DNA from: Agrostemma githago
Lineage: Eukaryota > Streptophyta > Magnoliopsida > Caryophyllales > Caryophyllaceae
Assembly: GCA_958450325.1 (NCBI GenBank)
Contig: OY288246.1
Coordinates: forward strand, 41,469,619 to 41,533,618
Length of the DNA stretch: 64,000 nucleotides
Direction: 5' to 3'
The notes below the pieces were generated by a model that saw only the letters and a program-made list of their open reading frames with translations, did not search any database and was not told the origin of the DNA. Shown one piece after another: positions 34,156 to 46,688 of the stretch; positions within the stretch are counted from its first letter, which is position 1, and the number at the start of each line of letters is the position of its first letter. The position numbers and the translations under genes are program-made.

Positions 34156-35545
34156 TTATCCATAGCCCTCAAGGGCTCGGAGGAGCAAGTCAAATGCTCG
34201 AGTCACATCATAATGAGGGCTTATTGAGTACCCGAGCCAAGCTATTCTCCAAAGCCTCCAAGTCGGAAGCGAGAAGTAGTCATCCAAAGACCCATTGTCA
34301 TGCTTCATGTGGTCTCCGGGGTCTTTCCAACCAACTAGCTTTAGCGACCTCTTCTTCCCTAGGCACCATCTCCAAACACAAGCAAGCTTTAAACATTTAA
34401 CATGAGGCACAAGAAGCGGTTTTGGCCTCATTTCCCTATTGAACATTCTCATATCTTCCTCAAGTTGTGGTTCCCCATCTCCAAGTCTCAAAACATCACT
34501 TGTCCTCACATCATCTTGAAGGAGAGAATTGAAACTTCTACCGGTGGTTTCAATCTCCTCCAAACTATAGCTTCATTTACTTGCAAGAGGCTCATGATGT
34601 TCTTCCACATTTTCGCACAAGGGCAACTTGAGGTCATCATTTCGACCCAACGATTTCACAACTTCTACCACCTCATTCAACTCACTAACCTTATCCAATG
34701 ATTCACCAACAATGTCGTTATCAAGACTTATTTCCTCATTCGTCTCATCTTGGGTAGACAATTGAGGTTCTTCATAGCAAGTCTCGCTTCTCAAAGGGAC
34801 TTCATTAGCGGCTTCATCATTAGGTTGTTCCCCTTCCTCAAATGAACATCCTTCATCAGGTTGTGAAGTTCGAGTTAAAAACATTAAGGTTTGAGCCGCT
34901 ATAGCATTTAATCTAGCCTTACATGCCTCTCTTTCCCTTTGATATTGGGCCATGAATTCATAATGTTCGTTTTGCATTTGGTTGGCCATTTCTTGTTGGC
35001 CCTTTTGCATTTGAAGAATCCATTGAAATAACTCCAAGTTGGGCATTTGGTGTTCATTAGGGTCTTGTAATGCTCCTTGAAAATCTTGATGATGCCCAAG
35101 GGGTGGGGCATCATATTTTTGGTAATGAGGTTGAGATGATTGGTAGTATTGTGGGTTTTGGGGCTCATAATGTGGTTGAGGTGAAGGGTAATTTGGTGGG
35201 TTTTGGGGAAATTGGCTTCCATGTGAAGAAACATGATGAAACATGGTGGGTTCACAATGATAGCTTGGGTAATAGCCACCATGATCATAGGATTGATAAG
35301 CATTCACTTGTTGGTAGCCATTTCCATGTCCTTGAAACTCATACCCACGGGTCTCTCGATTACTCCATGAAGCTTGATAGTAGTTAGGAGACGTCATGGC
35401 ATAGCTTTGATTCATAGAGAAGGAAGAGGAATTTACGGTGGCCTCCATATGTGGGGAGTTCAGATCAATCCTCAAGTTTTGCTCAAAAATCGTTGCTTGT
35501 ACCCGGTTGAGAACCTTTCAATCTTACAACCGTCCATTGACGAAG
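34156..35545 (-). pseudogene. Athila-like single ORF, copy 1, broken
   Basis: Same protein as at 56249-57778 but damaged: one extra A in the run at 35485-35489 shifts the frame near the N-terminus, and TGA at 34573-34575 ends the long segment (34573-35475) before the last segment (34156-34563) in the same frame. It is also shorter in its acidic middle. Kept features: Tyr/Gln/Pro/His-rich start (NYYQASW, QSYDHGGYY), a QMQ-rich helix, and the C-terminal RKRSLKLVGW-like end with LLLRALEGYG. Confidence 0.75.
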
Positions 35546-35770
35546 GCTTCGAAAAAAAACCCTTCCGGCTCTGAATTGTAAAGAAGAGGATGGTCACCAC
35601 CTCTAGGCATAAACTGTAGACTAGGAACAAACGTGAGAAGTCTAGTGCTTTTTGGGCACTAGACAAGAAGGAAATAAACTTCACACACACAAGAAGCAAA
35701 GGAAAACAAAGAAAAACACAAAAACAAAGACAAAGTCAAGTAAATAGGCAAACAAAGTCTAAACTAGTAT

Positions 35771-35790
35771 CGTCCCCGGCAACGGCGCCA
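35771..35790 (-). promoter_or_regulatory. PBS of Athila-like copy 1
   Basis: TGGCGCCGTTGCCGGGGACG on the minus strand, three bases after the end of LTR 2. Matched to tRNA-Asp in Athila elements (family knowledge). Confidence 0.85.
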
Positions 35791-35793
35791 AAT

Positions 35794-36039
35794 TGATGAA
35801 AGGGATTTGTCGTGAATCCCGACCCCAAAAAAAAACCAACTATTCCTAAGCTAGGTAGTTAGGGCAAGTCGGGTCGATCCACGGAGACGGAAAACGGTCT
35901 AGACAAGGTTCACCTAAGGACTAAACTATGCCAACAAAGCTAAACAACTAAAACAATGAAATGGGATAAAACTATCACTAAGAATAAGCTGAGTATAACA
36001 TCTAAAGCTAAAAGATTCAACTAACTAGAGGAATGGTAG
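35794..36039 (-). repeat. Athila-like LTR 2, left part
   Basis: Plus-strand start TGATGAAAGGGATTTGTCG. It is cut after GGTAG at 36039 by the young Tat element and continues at 51900. Confidence 0.85.
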
Positions 36040-36569
36040 TGTAGACACCCGCATTTTGCCTGCTAGTGTCTATAGCAGTTCCCGACAAACACCCGATGAT
36101 GATCGGACGCAAACGTGACTTAGTATACTCGGATTTGGACCCGAAATCAATAATATCTGACATGGACTTTTAGCGGAGTAATAATCTCACAAAACAGACA
36201 TCAAATTCAGGCCCAGTGGGTCGTTCCGAGCAAAATAAGACTAATTCGGGCCAAAACCGACACCAAAAAATAAATCCCGTCTTTTGGCGACCGGGTCAAA
36301 ACCCGGTCAAAGACGAACCCGTCACAAAATCAGCCCAAGTACATCTTCCAGAAGATGGCGCCCAACCACATTTTCAAAAAAGATCACACAATCAAACCAA
36401 GTCAACCTTTCCTCTTTTATCTCGGATCACCTGATCCACTCGGTCGAGTGGATTGACCCACTCGGTCGAGTGGAGCGTCAAAAACCGGATCAGGCCCATT
36501 TTCTAGGGCACTCGACCGAGTGCACTAGGGCCACTCGATCGAGTGACCCTAGGTCGTGGGGTAAAACTC

Positions 36570-36577
36570 TATAAATA
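36570..36577 (+). promoter_or_regulatory. TATA box of young Tat 5' LTR
   Basis: TATAAATACCCC, 24 bp after the last CACTCGATCGAGTG palindrome. The 3' LTR has the same box at 49776-49783. Confidence 0.65.
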
Positions 36578-37438
36578 CCCCATGACCTTCATTCATTAAA
36601 AAAAAAAGGGGTTTTTCCAATCCATTTTACCCTACATTTACCTCACATTTCAGTCACACTCTTCTACCCTACAACCCTAAGCCAACATACACAAAAACCG
36701 AGTCCCTTGTCCCTCGATAAACCGACAACACACACACACACACCATAACTTACATACATCCTCGATACTCCATAGTCCCGTCACTATTCGCGAGCCCATT
36801 TCCGAGGTCCTTACTAAGCATGTATGTTGAGGGTGTCCTAAACCCCATTTCGATCTTTATTGCTTTTATTTACATTTTTTTTGTATCGTTAATATTATAC
36901 TTATACTAGTATTGCAATCCTAACACTAACTCTAACATACTAACATTTTACATTTTCGTTACTAACATTACTATACCGCGTATGTATATAATTAGTATCA
37001 AATTTCGGTTTCGGATACGTTTGACTATAATTGTCGCCTAAAATCCGTCTAATCCTTTTACGAGTAACGACGGAGGTGGAGCCCTTTCGAGGAGCCCCGC
37101 CCCAATGTGCTCAAAGGCGTGACGTGATCGCGACTAATCGTAGTTGAACATATTCGATCCCATTTTAATTAGTACGGAACCCGTTGACACGAAAACCGAC
37201 ATCACATAACCCGAAAGGGTTAGTTTCGATGTCGTGACGTAGAGGGAAGCATTCCGTTACTAATTCAATTTTTCTAACACGAACGTTTTCATAAAGTCCC
37301 GACAACGGTATTATAATCGCACTTGCACACGATTATAGTATCGGAGGTCGAGTTAAATTCAAATCATGCGATATTCGTATTTAACTCGACCGACCGTCGT
37401 TTTCAACCTCAAAAACGAGGCGAGTTGACACTCGTACA

Positions 37439-37654
37439 GGGGCTACTCGACCGAGTGCGTAGGCCACTCGATCGAGTAGCGTCCATAACTCTGGACAGAA
37501 CCCTTTTCGAGGGGCTACTCGACCGAGTGCGTAGGCCACTCGATCGAGTAGCGTCCATAACACTGGACAGAACCCTTTTCGAGGGGCTACTCGACCGAGT
37601 GCGTAGGCCACTCGATCGAGTAGCGTCCATAACACTGGGCAGAAACTTTTTTTG
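37439..37654. repeat. Three 72-bp tandem repeats inside the Tat LTR
   Basis: Units start GGGGCTACTCGACCGAGTG at 37439, 37511 and 37583; each holds ACTCGACCGAGT and ACTCGATCGAGT. The matching array in the 3' LTR is at 50644-50859. Long frames on both strands here (LLDRVRRPLDRVASITLDR and similar) are products of the period. Confidence 0.88.
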
Positions 37655-38697
37655 AGGACGCACTTGACCGAGTCAGACCATGACTCGACCGAGTGGGTCC
37701 TGTAACCCAGAAAACCGAGGGCCTTGACACACCTTTCAAGCCTCGTCCTTTTATCGACATTAGTCATCACGTGTAAAGACTATCACGTGACTATTCCATT
37801 TTCAAAACCATGCACAACACGACAGGTAGAACGACTTTGACCACCTTTTGACGTGATAAGTCGGGACAAGACTACGGGATATGAGATCGGGCTAGCAATA
37901 TGCCACAGTCTCGTATTTCCGTCCTTCGTTTAGTACACGATATAATGTGTATTTAATCGGGGTTAGTTCATCTACACATTTCGCGATCTAGCTTACATAC
38001 GGGTCTGTCCCTATTATTGCATCGTATTTTTTTATTACTTTTACGTAATGTTGTATTGTGAATTCCGGGTTGTATTTCCGCCCGTGTAACTTGTACGTTA
38101 CTTTTCTTATTTATTTTCGAGCTTTGTTTATTTACTTGCTTTTACGCTTTATAAACGAACCTCGCATGCTAAACCATTTTGACCAAGAATAAGATGCATT
38201 AAATGACGTAGTTCACATACTATTCATATGCTAGCCCGAAAACGCTGTTTGCATATCATTTAATCGTTTTACTAGCGCGCTCACACGAACACGAACGATG
38301 TCCTAGTAGAGGCCGCCATGTGCGGGCGGGGTTGGGTGTCCTTAGTGGGCTTCCCAACACGTACCCTCACCCCTTACTCAGAACCTTCGGTTTCCGGATG
38401 TCTGAAACCCTTGGCGCACGAGAGTCATTCTATATACGAAAGCCGGTTTATACGGTATCGATATTGCAATGCAAAGGGACGAGCCCAATGAACTCTGAAA
38501 TCGAAGTGGGCTTACTTTGTGTAAAGCCCATGACGACATAGAGTGGGCTCGTATGGTTCCGAATAACCACAAAATTCGGTGGCGACTCCATTTTGACTTA
38601 AATTTCGAACCCGAGAACAATCTCACCACGAGATACATTCGCCTACCCAAACCCGCGCGTGGCCGCGTCGGGGTGGACCTACGTCATGTCCACAATT

Positions 38698-38716
38698 TGG
38701 CGACTCCGCTGGGGAC
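38698..38716 (+). promoter_or_regulatory. PBS of young Tat element
   Basis: TGGCGACTCCGCTGGGGAC, three bases after the LTR. The site type is matched to tRNA-Arg in Tat/Ogre elements (family knowledge). Confidence 0.85.
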
Positions 38717-39881
38717 ACCTGATGTACTACATGGCATCGGGGTTCCTAGGGTGAGACTCGAAGAGAAATCGTTCGAATATTAGTGTGTGCGCATTAGTTT
38801 AATGGTTCATGCATAACCCAAATTTTGCCCGGGCCGGTTACTTGTGACCGACGTCCCACTATACCACGGTGCATTCCTACATGGGTGCGCTAAAGACTTC
38901 GATAGCGGAACTCACCGGGGTTTTACGGCAGGTCCTAGTTCCAAATCGGCTAGGAAGTCCGTCCCGTTTCGTGAGAATGCGTTCGTTGTTGGTATAGACC
39001 CTATTGTGACCGACCGAGACTTAGTGTAAAGCATACATAAGCGTCGTTATAATACTCGTTTGACTATGTGCTACTTGGTTTCCGTGTCATTTTCAAAAAC
39101 CGTCATTTCAAAAAATGCATCTTTCCAAAACACCCAAATTTTGAAAAACCCGAAATGCTGTCCGTTTCGGGACCCGTCTTTTCAAAATATCCAATTTTCA
39201 AAACTCGGAATGCCGCCGAAATTTAGGATCAACTGATTTGACTCAAAATATCCTTTTTCTCTAGTCGGCATGCTGCCCATTTTAATTCGTGAATTTCCAA
39301 CACCATCTCGATTTTCTGAATTTTCAAAATTCGAATCTTGGTTTTCGGAATTCCGTTTTTTTTTAATTTCCAAACTCTCGGAAATTCATCCGCTCATTCA
39401 ATATTCAATTTTCAAACATCCAACTATCCTAGTAAACCTTCCTTATTATAGGACCTACCGTCTAGCCGTGTGTCAGGTCTTTGCATAGTGTGTCGAAGGT
39501 CTATAGCGTCAAAACTCCGCTGATCCTATATCGCGAGTTTCCCCCCTTTCCCGAGTCCGCCTTATCAGTCAAGGCACGACCGACCCGCGTAGGGCATACC
39601 CCTACAAAGGAAAGTCCGTCCATACACTCGAGTCAAAAGTCTGGGGAAAAGTCTCACGTGGACCTTCCTTCGAACGGGATTAGGCCCACAAAGCCAAAAT
39701 CCTAAGGAAGTTATACCACCCATCGAGTCATCCGTCTAGATGTCCTTCTCGAGTCTTTAGTCTTCTTTCCTAGTGTCGCTCGGGACATACTTTTCCTTTC
39801 CTTTTCCACAGACCTGGGTTCAGTTTCTGATTACGCGGTGTTCTTACAGACAGGCCACCGGCAACCAGACACGCTCGAAGG
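38717..39881 (+). other. Leader of young Tat element
   Basis: About 1.17 kb between PBS and gag start. No conserved coding motif seen. The stretch 39100-39430 is rich in short CAAAA/TTTTC-type repeats. Confidence 0.5.
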
Positions 39882-41771
39882 ATGGCTACTTTGAACAGCC
39901 TACAAACCGCTTTGGACGCCATGGTCGCGAAGCAGACCGATATCGAAGCCCAACTGACCGAAATGAGGGCTGGCCAAGTGGCCATTGTTGCTCGCCTAGC
40001 TACGGTGGAGCAAGGGACTCCTAATGTCGAGACTACTGGGCCCATAACTGAACTGGTCAGCGCAGTGCGCCGGTTAGAAGAACAAGTCCATTTGACTGGG
40101 AGTAACAATATCCACCGGGAGAATAGCCGAGAGTACTCCACGGTGAGTGACAAACTGCCCGCAAACCTGAACCTCACAGGTTTGCCCATGTTCGAGGGAA
40201 CTGAAGACCCGTTACTACATGTACGGGCCTTCAAGGAATTCATGGCCATCAAGGGAGTGAATTCATCCATGTTCAAGAATCTCTTCGCTGCATCCCTTGA
40301 GAAGCACCCACGGGCCTGGTACTATAGGCTAGACCCGAAAAAATACCCTACATGGGATGATGTGGCTACCGAGTTCGCTCGGAACTATGCTGACAATACC
40401 GAGATCCAAACCACGATGCGATCTCTGGAGGTCATGGCCCAAGAGCCAAAGGAAGGTTTCACTAAGTACCTTCAACGCTGGAGGGCCGAGAGCGTGAAAT
40501 TGGTCGATAAGCCCAATGAGAAGACTCTGGTGGAGGCTTTTGTCAAGAACCTCCTCCCCTCCTACCGGGTTCACCTCCGGTACGCAGTCATACCCAATTT
40601 CACCACCCTTACTGAAATGGGTATGAGGATCGAAGACGACCTGAGACTAGAAAGCCTCACTAAGGCTGCTAGCAAAGGGTACCAAGGGGCCTCCTCCTCC
40701 ACCACTAAGCCCCAGGCTGCAACCCGCAGCATTTTTGACGCGGTTAATCTACTAGATGCCCCGTCCAAGAAGAACACCCCACCTCGGGTCTTCACTGATA
40801 TAGGTACTACCTATACTTATGCCTTACAAAGGCTATCCTCCAAAGGCCTAATCCAACCGATAGGCCCAACTCCTGAAGTTCCGGTCGAGCGTCGCTCCAA
40901 GAACTACAACGCTCAGGCCTATTGCCAATACCACCGGGGCAATGGGCACGATACCGAAAAGTGTTGGAAGCTGAAGCACCTAATCCAGGACCTGATCGAA
41001 AGCGGTAAAATCCCGCTACCCGGAGATAAGCCCAGCAACAAGGAGAACCCTTTCAGCTCCCATGCCATTTTTGCCGGGGAGGTGATCGACTGCTCTCACC
41101 TTATCTCCCCCTACATCCCGCAAGTGAACGGGATCTGGTTCGACGACGAGGATGATATCTACCTCGCTAAAGGGGAAACCGTTCCCATCACCCCTGAACA
41201 GATTCGAGAGGTCAAAACTCGAGTCCTAGCCAGCAACAACCTTGGTCGTCCCTATTTAGCCACAAGCACTAGGGACACCCCTATCCCGACAAACGTCACC
41301 GATCCACTCGGGATGGAAGTCGCCCCTGAAGAGCCGACCGCCGAAACGGCCGTCGTGAAGCAATTGAAGAGAACCCGAGTTGACCTCACTATATGGAAAC
41401 TCCTTGTTAGCTCTCAAGAACATCGAGAAGCACTTACAAAGGCTCTCGATCAAGTCAAGATCGACTCTTTGGCTACCCCCGCTGAAATGGTAGCCACGGT
41501 CCTACCCCACCTAAAGGGTAAGGCCAAAATAGGAGGCCCAATGATCACATTTTCCGAAGCCGATCTGCCACCATTCGGGACCTCCCACAACCTGGCCCTT
41601 TACATCACGGTGATTTGCCGAGGAAAATACCTCCCGATGACCCTAGTCGATGACGGGTCAGCCGTGAACGTCCTTCCTCTAAGCCCGCCAAAGCCCTCGG
41701 CATTACCGAGGCTGACTATATCTCGACTGCTCAAACCATCCAAGCCTTCGATGGGAGCCCAAAGTTGGTAG
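39882..41771 (+). pseudogene. Gag and protease start of young Tat element, frame broken in protease
   Basis: 629 codons. The ATG at 39882 is the first in frame and begins MATLNSLQTALDAMVAKQ, a likely coiled coil (residues 1-75). The gag core follows at about residues 105-265 (MFEGTEDPLLHVRAFKEFM, AWYYRLDPKKYPTWDDV, LQRWRAESVKLVDKP). A Cys/His patch (YCQYHRGNGHDTEKCWKLKH, about 345-365) stands where Tat gags have their nucleic-acid-binding part. The protease active site LVDDGSAVNVLP is at about 586-597. Directly after it the frame turns to unrelated residues and stops at SMGAQSW, while the protease continues in another frame (AKALGITEADYIS) that joins pol. The likely cause is loss of one base near 41685. 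Confidence 0.88.
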
Positions 41772-44700
41772 CTGGGGCCATAAAACTGACCATCATCACG
41801 GGCCCGGTAGAAAAGGAGCTTGAATTCCAGGTGATTGATGTCACCTCATCATTCAACTTACTCCTAGGAAGGCCGTGGATTCACGCGGTGAAAGCCGTGT
41901 CCTCCACCCTCCACCGTAAGATCAAGATGCCTCTACTCGACGGTATTATTACTTTAGAGGCGACCCCAATGACCGTGGCTAGCTGTAACGCCACGGGCCG
42001 CACGGACCTCTGGGGGTTCGACTTTGTGGGGATGGTCGAGGAAGAGTACCTTTTTAGGCCTTACTTCACCACGAGCATTGACACGATGCTCCAAAACCTA
42101 GGGTACCTTCCGGGGGCTACCTCTCGACCCGACCTTCCAGCTGGGAAGATCATCGAGGTTCTCAAGGACGAGGACTCTCACTTCGGCCTTGGCTACGCCC
42201 TTACTCCGGACAACGTTGTCCGAGCAGGAATTGAAAAGGCCTGCAACATCATGAAGGGTATCTACTTGAGCCCTTACAGCCCACGGTTGTCTGACTACTT
42301 TGTCACACTCGTATTCGGGGCTGTCCAAGTTGGGCTATACCAACCCAACGCTACGCACCTCGGGACCCACTTGGCCCGGGATTGCAACTACATCCCGGAT
42401 GAGGTGTTCGCCCTCATCCAGTCCGACGGAGCGGACGATGCCGAGCCCGCGCTAGGGCTACTCTTCGGGGAAGACACCATAGCCCCGACTCCAAAGGAAG
42501 ACCTGGTCAACCTGATTCTCCGCAGCAACAGGTTTGACCCGACCAAGCTGATCTCGGATGTTGGCTCCGAGACGGGAAAAAGGGCCTGGAGGAAAACTGT
42601 CAAGTGGACTGACAGTCAAGGAAGGATCTACAAGCTGGTCGCCGGAGAGGGAGACATGCCTGAGTCTGAGTCCGAGTCTGAGTCGGAGTCTGAGTCAGAG
42701 TCTGAGGTCGAGTCTAGGGAAGTCGGTGCTAGAGTCACTCCTGTAACCCCCCTCCCTTCTATCATTCCTGCTGCTAGCACTTCGGGGTCTGTCCCGAGTG
42801 CTTTACCAATCCCGCCACTGACCAACGATCAGATGGCTGCTCTCTTTGAGCTGTTTTCTAAATTTTCAATCAATAATAACAATCGTTCTGCTTACGACTT
42901 GTCTCTTTTAAATCCTGCTTTCAAAAATGATCTATGCTATGACATTGAGAAATCCGACGAACAGGTACCCTTACCTCCACATCTGATCGAGCAACTAGAG
43001 CAAAGGGAATCCCGGAATCCGGTAATCGTAGAGACCGAGTCCATAAACGTGGGAACAGCCTTAGAGCCTCAGATACTTAAGATAGGGTTATCCTTAGATC
43101 CCGAGGAGAAACAACAGTTTATAAACCTCCTCCAAGAGTTCAAAGATGTCTTCGCGTGGTCCTACAAGGACATGCCGGGGATAGACCGGGAAATAGCCGA
43201 GCACCACATACCTATCAAAGATGGGTGCAAACCGGTCAAACAAAAGCTTCGTCGAATGAGGCCCGAGTGGTCTCTCAAAGTAAAAGAAGAAGTCGACAAA
43301 CAATTCAAAGCCGGCTTCATACAAGTCTCCGAGTATCCGGACTGGGTCGCAAACATCGTGCCGGTTCCTAAAAAGGACGGTAAGGTGCGGGTATGCGTAG
43401 ATTTTCGGTATCTTAACAAAGCAAGTCCGAAGGATGATTTTCCGTTACCACACATCGATATACTGGTGGATAACACGGCCGATCATGCCCTTCTATCATT
43501 CATGGACGGGTATGCCGGATATAATCAAATCAAGATGGCGGAAGAAGACATGAGTAAGACTACCTTCACTACACCTTGGGGTACTTACTGCTACACCGTC
43601 ATGCCGTTTGGTCTTATTAATGCCGGGGCCACATACCAAAGGACCGCTACCACCTTACTACATGACATGATGCATAAAGAGGTAGAGGTCTATGTAGACG
43701 ACATGATCGTCAAATCCAAAGAACGGGACGATCACATCACCGCCCTAAGAAAATTTTTCACCCGATTGCACAAATACAACATGAGGCTAAACCCTCAAAA
43801 GTGCAGTTTTGGGGTAACGTCAGGCAAATTACTGGGTCATATCGTTAGCCAACGAGGTATCGAAGTCGACCCAGCTAAAATCAAAGCCATTACCAAGATG
43901 CAAGCTCCTCAAACCGAAAAAGAAATAAGGGGATTTCTCGGGAAAGTCCAGTATATTAGTCGATTCATTTCCAAGCTAACCATGGTGTGTGAACCAATTT
44001 TCAAGAAACTGAAAATAGGGGAACGGGTACTATGGGATGACAAATGCCAAGCTGCTTTCGACAAAATCAAAGAAATTCTGTCTGCACCGCCGGTTTTGAT
44101 GCCACCTCAACCCGGCTTGCCTCTGTCGTTATACCTAACAACGACCGAGACAGCCATGGGGGCTATGCTGGCTCAGACAGTTGACTCCAAAGAGCGAGCC
44201 ATCTATTACATCAGTAAAAAGTTTTTAGAGTATGAGTGCAAATACACCATGCTCGAAAAGACGTGCTTGGCTCTAGTCTGGGCCACTAAGAAGCTCCGAC
44301 ATTATATGCTCAGCTATGAGGTCCATGTTCTATCCAGGATGGACCCGATCAAGTACCTCTTCAAAAAACCCATCCTCAACGGCCGGATTTCAAGATGGAC
44401 TCTAATGTTGGCGGAGTTCGACCTAAAATTTGTACCTTTAAAAGCTATTAAGGGGCGAATAGTGGCTGAATTCCTCGCTGATAGCCCAGTAACCGAGGAA
44501 GGACACACCGACACCTGGTCCTTCCCAGACGAAGATATTTTCCATACCGATGCCGAAACATGGGATTTATACTTCGACGGAGCATCTAATTTTTGAGGGT
44601 TCGGAGTCGGGATCCTCCTAATTTCACCAAGAGGGGAGCATACTCCCGTCTCCATCAAGCTGGACTTTGACGTCACCAACAATGCAGCAGAATACGAAGC

Positions 44701-46297
44701 ATGCATCTATGGGCTACAAGCCGCCGCCAACCTAGGGATCACAAATCTCCGGGTACATGGCGACTCATCCTTGGTCATTAACCAAGCACTTCAAAAATGG
44801 AAGACTCGGAATCCTAATCTCGTGGCCTACCAGGCACGAGTAAGGGATCTCGAGAAACAATTCCAAAAGGTAGAATACATATACCTGCCTCGGGAAGAGA
44901 ATCAGTTTGCAGATGCACTCTCAAAATTAGCATCTTTACTGAACATTCCCGACCATGTGACCAGTATGCCAATTTGCGTCGAAAGACGGTCCGAGCCGGC
45001 GTACGTCTATGACATTGAAGACATCGAGATAACCGATCCCGAACCATGGTACCAAGCCGTGTTAACATACCTGACCAACGGAGAGTATCCTCCCGGGACG
45101 GAAAGCCGAGCCAAAAAAGCCTTACGGAGGCTAGCCACCCAGTTCATCCGTACTGATGACGGACAACTGTACAAAAAGACGGCACAGGGGGCTCTTCTCC
45201 TTTGTGTTGACAAATATAAAGCCGAGAAAGTAATGGCCGAAGTACATGATGGTGAAAACGGCCCACATATGAATGCTCACATGTTGGTCCGAAAAATCAT
45301 GAGGCTCGGGTATTACTGGAACACCATGGAGGCCGACTGCCAGTTATATGTCAAACATTGTCATAACTGTCAAATCTTTGGCAATGTGCAACATATGCCG
45401 CCATCCCTGCTCTATACCATGACGTCACCTTGGCCATTCTCGACATGGGGTATCGACATAATCGGGAAAGTAAATCCCTCCGGTACTGGTGGACATTGTT
45501 TCATTTTGGTGGCTATCGACTATTTCACCAAATGGGTCGAAGCTGAATCATATCGCATCCTCAATGCTAAGCATGTCGCCAAATTTATCCAAAACAAGAT
45601 AATATGCCGGTATGGAATCCCGCATGAATTTATCAGTGATCATGGAACTCATTTCCAAGCTGAGACCGCGGCCCTACTGGCTAAATACAAAATTCAAAGG
45701 CACACGTCCTCGCCATACCGTCCCCAAACAAACGAAGCGGTAGAGGCGGCCAATAAAACGATTATCACCATACTCAAAAAGATGGCTGATAATTATCGGG
45801 ACTGGCCCGACAAGATACCTTTTGCCCTATGGGGGTACCGGACGTCAATTCGCACCGCAACCGGAGCGACACCATACTACCTAACCTATGGGATGGAAGC
45901 AGTCCAACCAGTCGAGCTAGAGGTACCGTCCCTCAGAATTCTGCTAGAGAGTCAAGTACCCGAAGCTGACTGGGTTCGAGCACGGTACGATTCGTTGGTT
46001 CTACTAGACGAACGACGGTCCCGCGCTCTCAACAATATCCAGATATACCAGAAACGAATCCAACGGGCCTTCAACAAGCGAGTAAGGCCCAGGAACATTA
46101 CAGAAGGGGACTTAGTCCTTAAGTCTGTTCGAGCCTTGCTACCAGTTGATCCAAGGGGAAAATTCAAACCCAACTGGGCTGGGCCATATCTGGTGAAGAA
46201 AATCCTATCGGGCGGAGCAGTAATGCTGACGGACCTGGACGGAAATGAATTTGTCAACCCAACCAACCTGGACCAGCTGAAGCGTTACTACCCTTAG
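41690..46297 (+). pseudogene. Pol of young Tat element: RT, RNase H, archaeal-type RNase H, integrase; one TGA
   Basis: One frame to 46297 (1511 codons counted from 41765), broken only by TGA 44594-44596. Order: end of protease (FNLLLGRPWIHA), a linker with a Ser-Glu repeat from (GAGTCT)n at 42661-42705, RT (VPVPKKDGKVRVCVDFRYLN, MPFGLINAGATYQR, YVDD at 43691-43702), RNase H (ETAMGAMLAQ), then the archaeal-type RNase H (YFDGASN, NNAAEYEACIYGL, VHGDSSLVINQ). The stop falls between the first Asp motif and the rest of this second RNase H. Integrase has its zinc region (EVHDGENGPHMNAH, HCHNC) and the D-D-E core (WGIDIIGKV, ISDHGTHF, NEAVEAANK). Dual RNase H is a known Tat trait. The frame offset to gag reflects the protease frameshift. 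Confidence 0.9.
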
Positions 46298-46688
46298 CCA
46301 TTTCTCAATGTCATTAGCAATTTTTATCAAAATCATTTATTTTACAAAAGCAAGTCAATGAGTTAGAATTATTTATTCTACTGTCGCAAAACATCTTGAA
46401 CCAATAGTCTTGGTGTAATTCGAGATTGCAATTTCCTAAGCCTGAACTACGTTTGGTTTGATTCTGCTAATTGCGGATACGTAGGCAGCCCCTCAAAAGG
46501 GCACAACCAATGCAATCGAGAAAAGACAGGAACGGTTTTAATAAAAAAAAACTTCCTTTTATTAATTATCACAAAAAAAAAATCCCAAAAAGCTTGGGAA
46601 AATTACAAGTGCAAAAAAAAAAACTACAAAAAAAAACACACGACAAAATAATAATAATATTTAAATAATAAAACTAAGGACTCGGTAT
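46298..46688 (+). other. Spacer between pol and the antisense ORF
   Basis: About 390 bp between the two convergent stop codons. 46455-46490 is conserved with element B. It ends in A-rich runs (46540-46680), which on the antisense strand would be T-rich sequence after the antisense ORF's stop. Confidence 0.55.

Larger units (their letters stand above)
36040..38694 (+). repeat. 5' LTR of young Tat element
   Basis: Starts TGTAGACACCCGC, ends ATGTCCACA, 2655 bp. Holds four palindromes (36436-36545) just before a TATAAATA box (36570-36577) and a 3 x 72-bp repeat at 37439-37654. Confidence 0.93.

Noticed and set aside
37323..37770. Proteins on both strands with repeated LLDRV units
   Set aside because: Created by the 72-bp LTR repeat and the self-complementary palindromes.
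41680..41771. Programmed frameshift between gag-protease and pol
   Set aside because: The shift lies inside conserved protease sequence right after the active site, and I see no slippery heptamer with a downstream fold; a one-base loss is simpler. Sibling copies would decide.
42558..42825. Ser/Asp-rich antisense frame over the pol linker
   Set aside because: Shadow of the (GAGTCT)n repeat that encodes Ser-Glu in pol.
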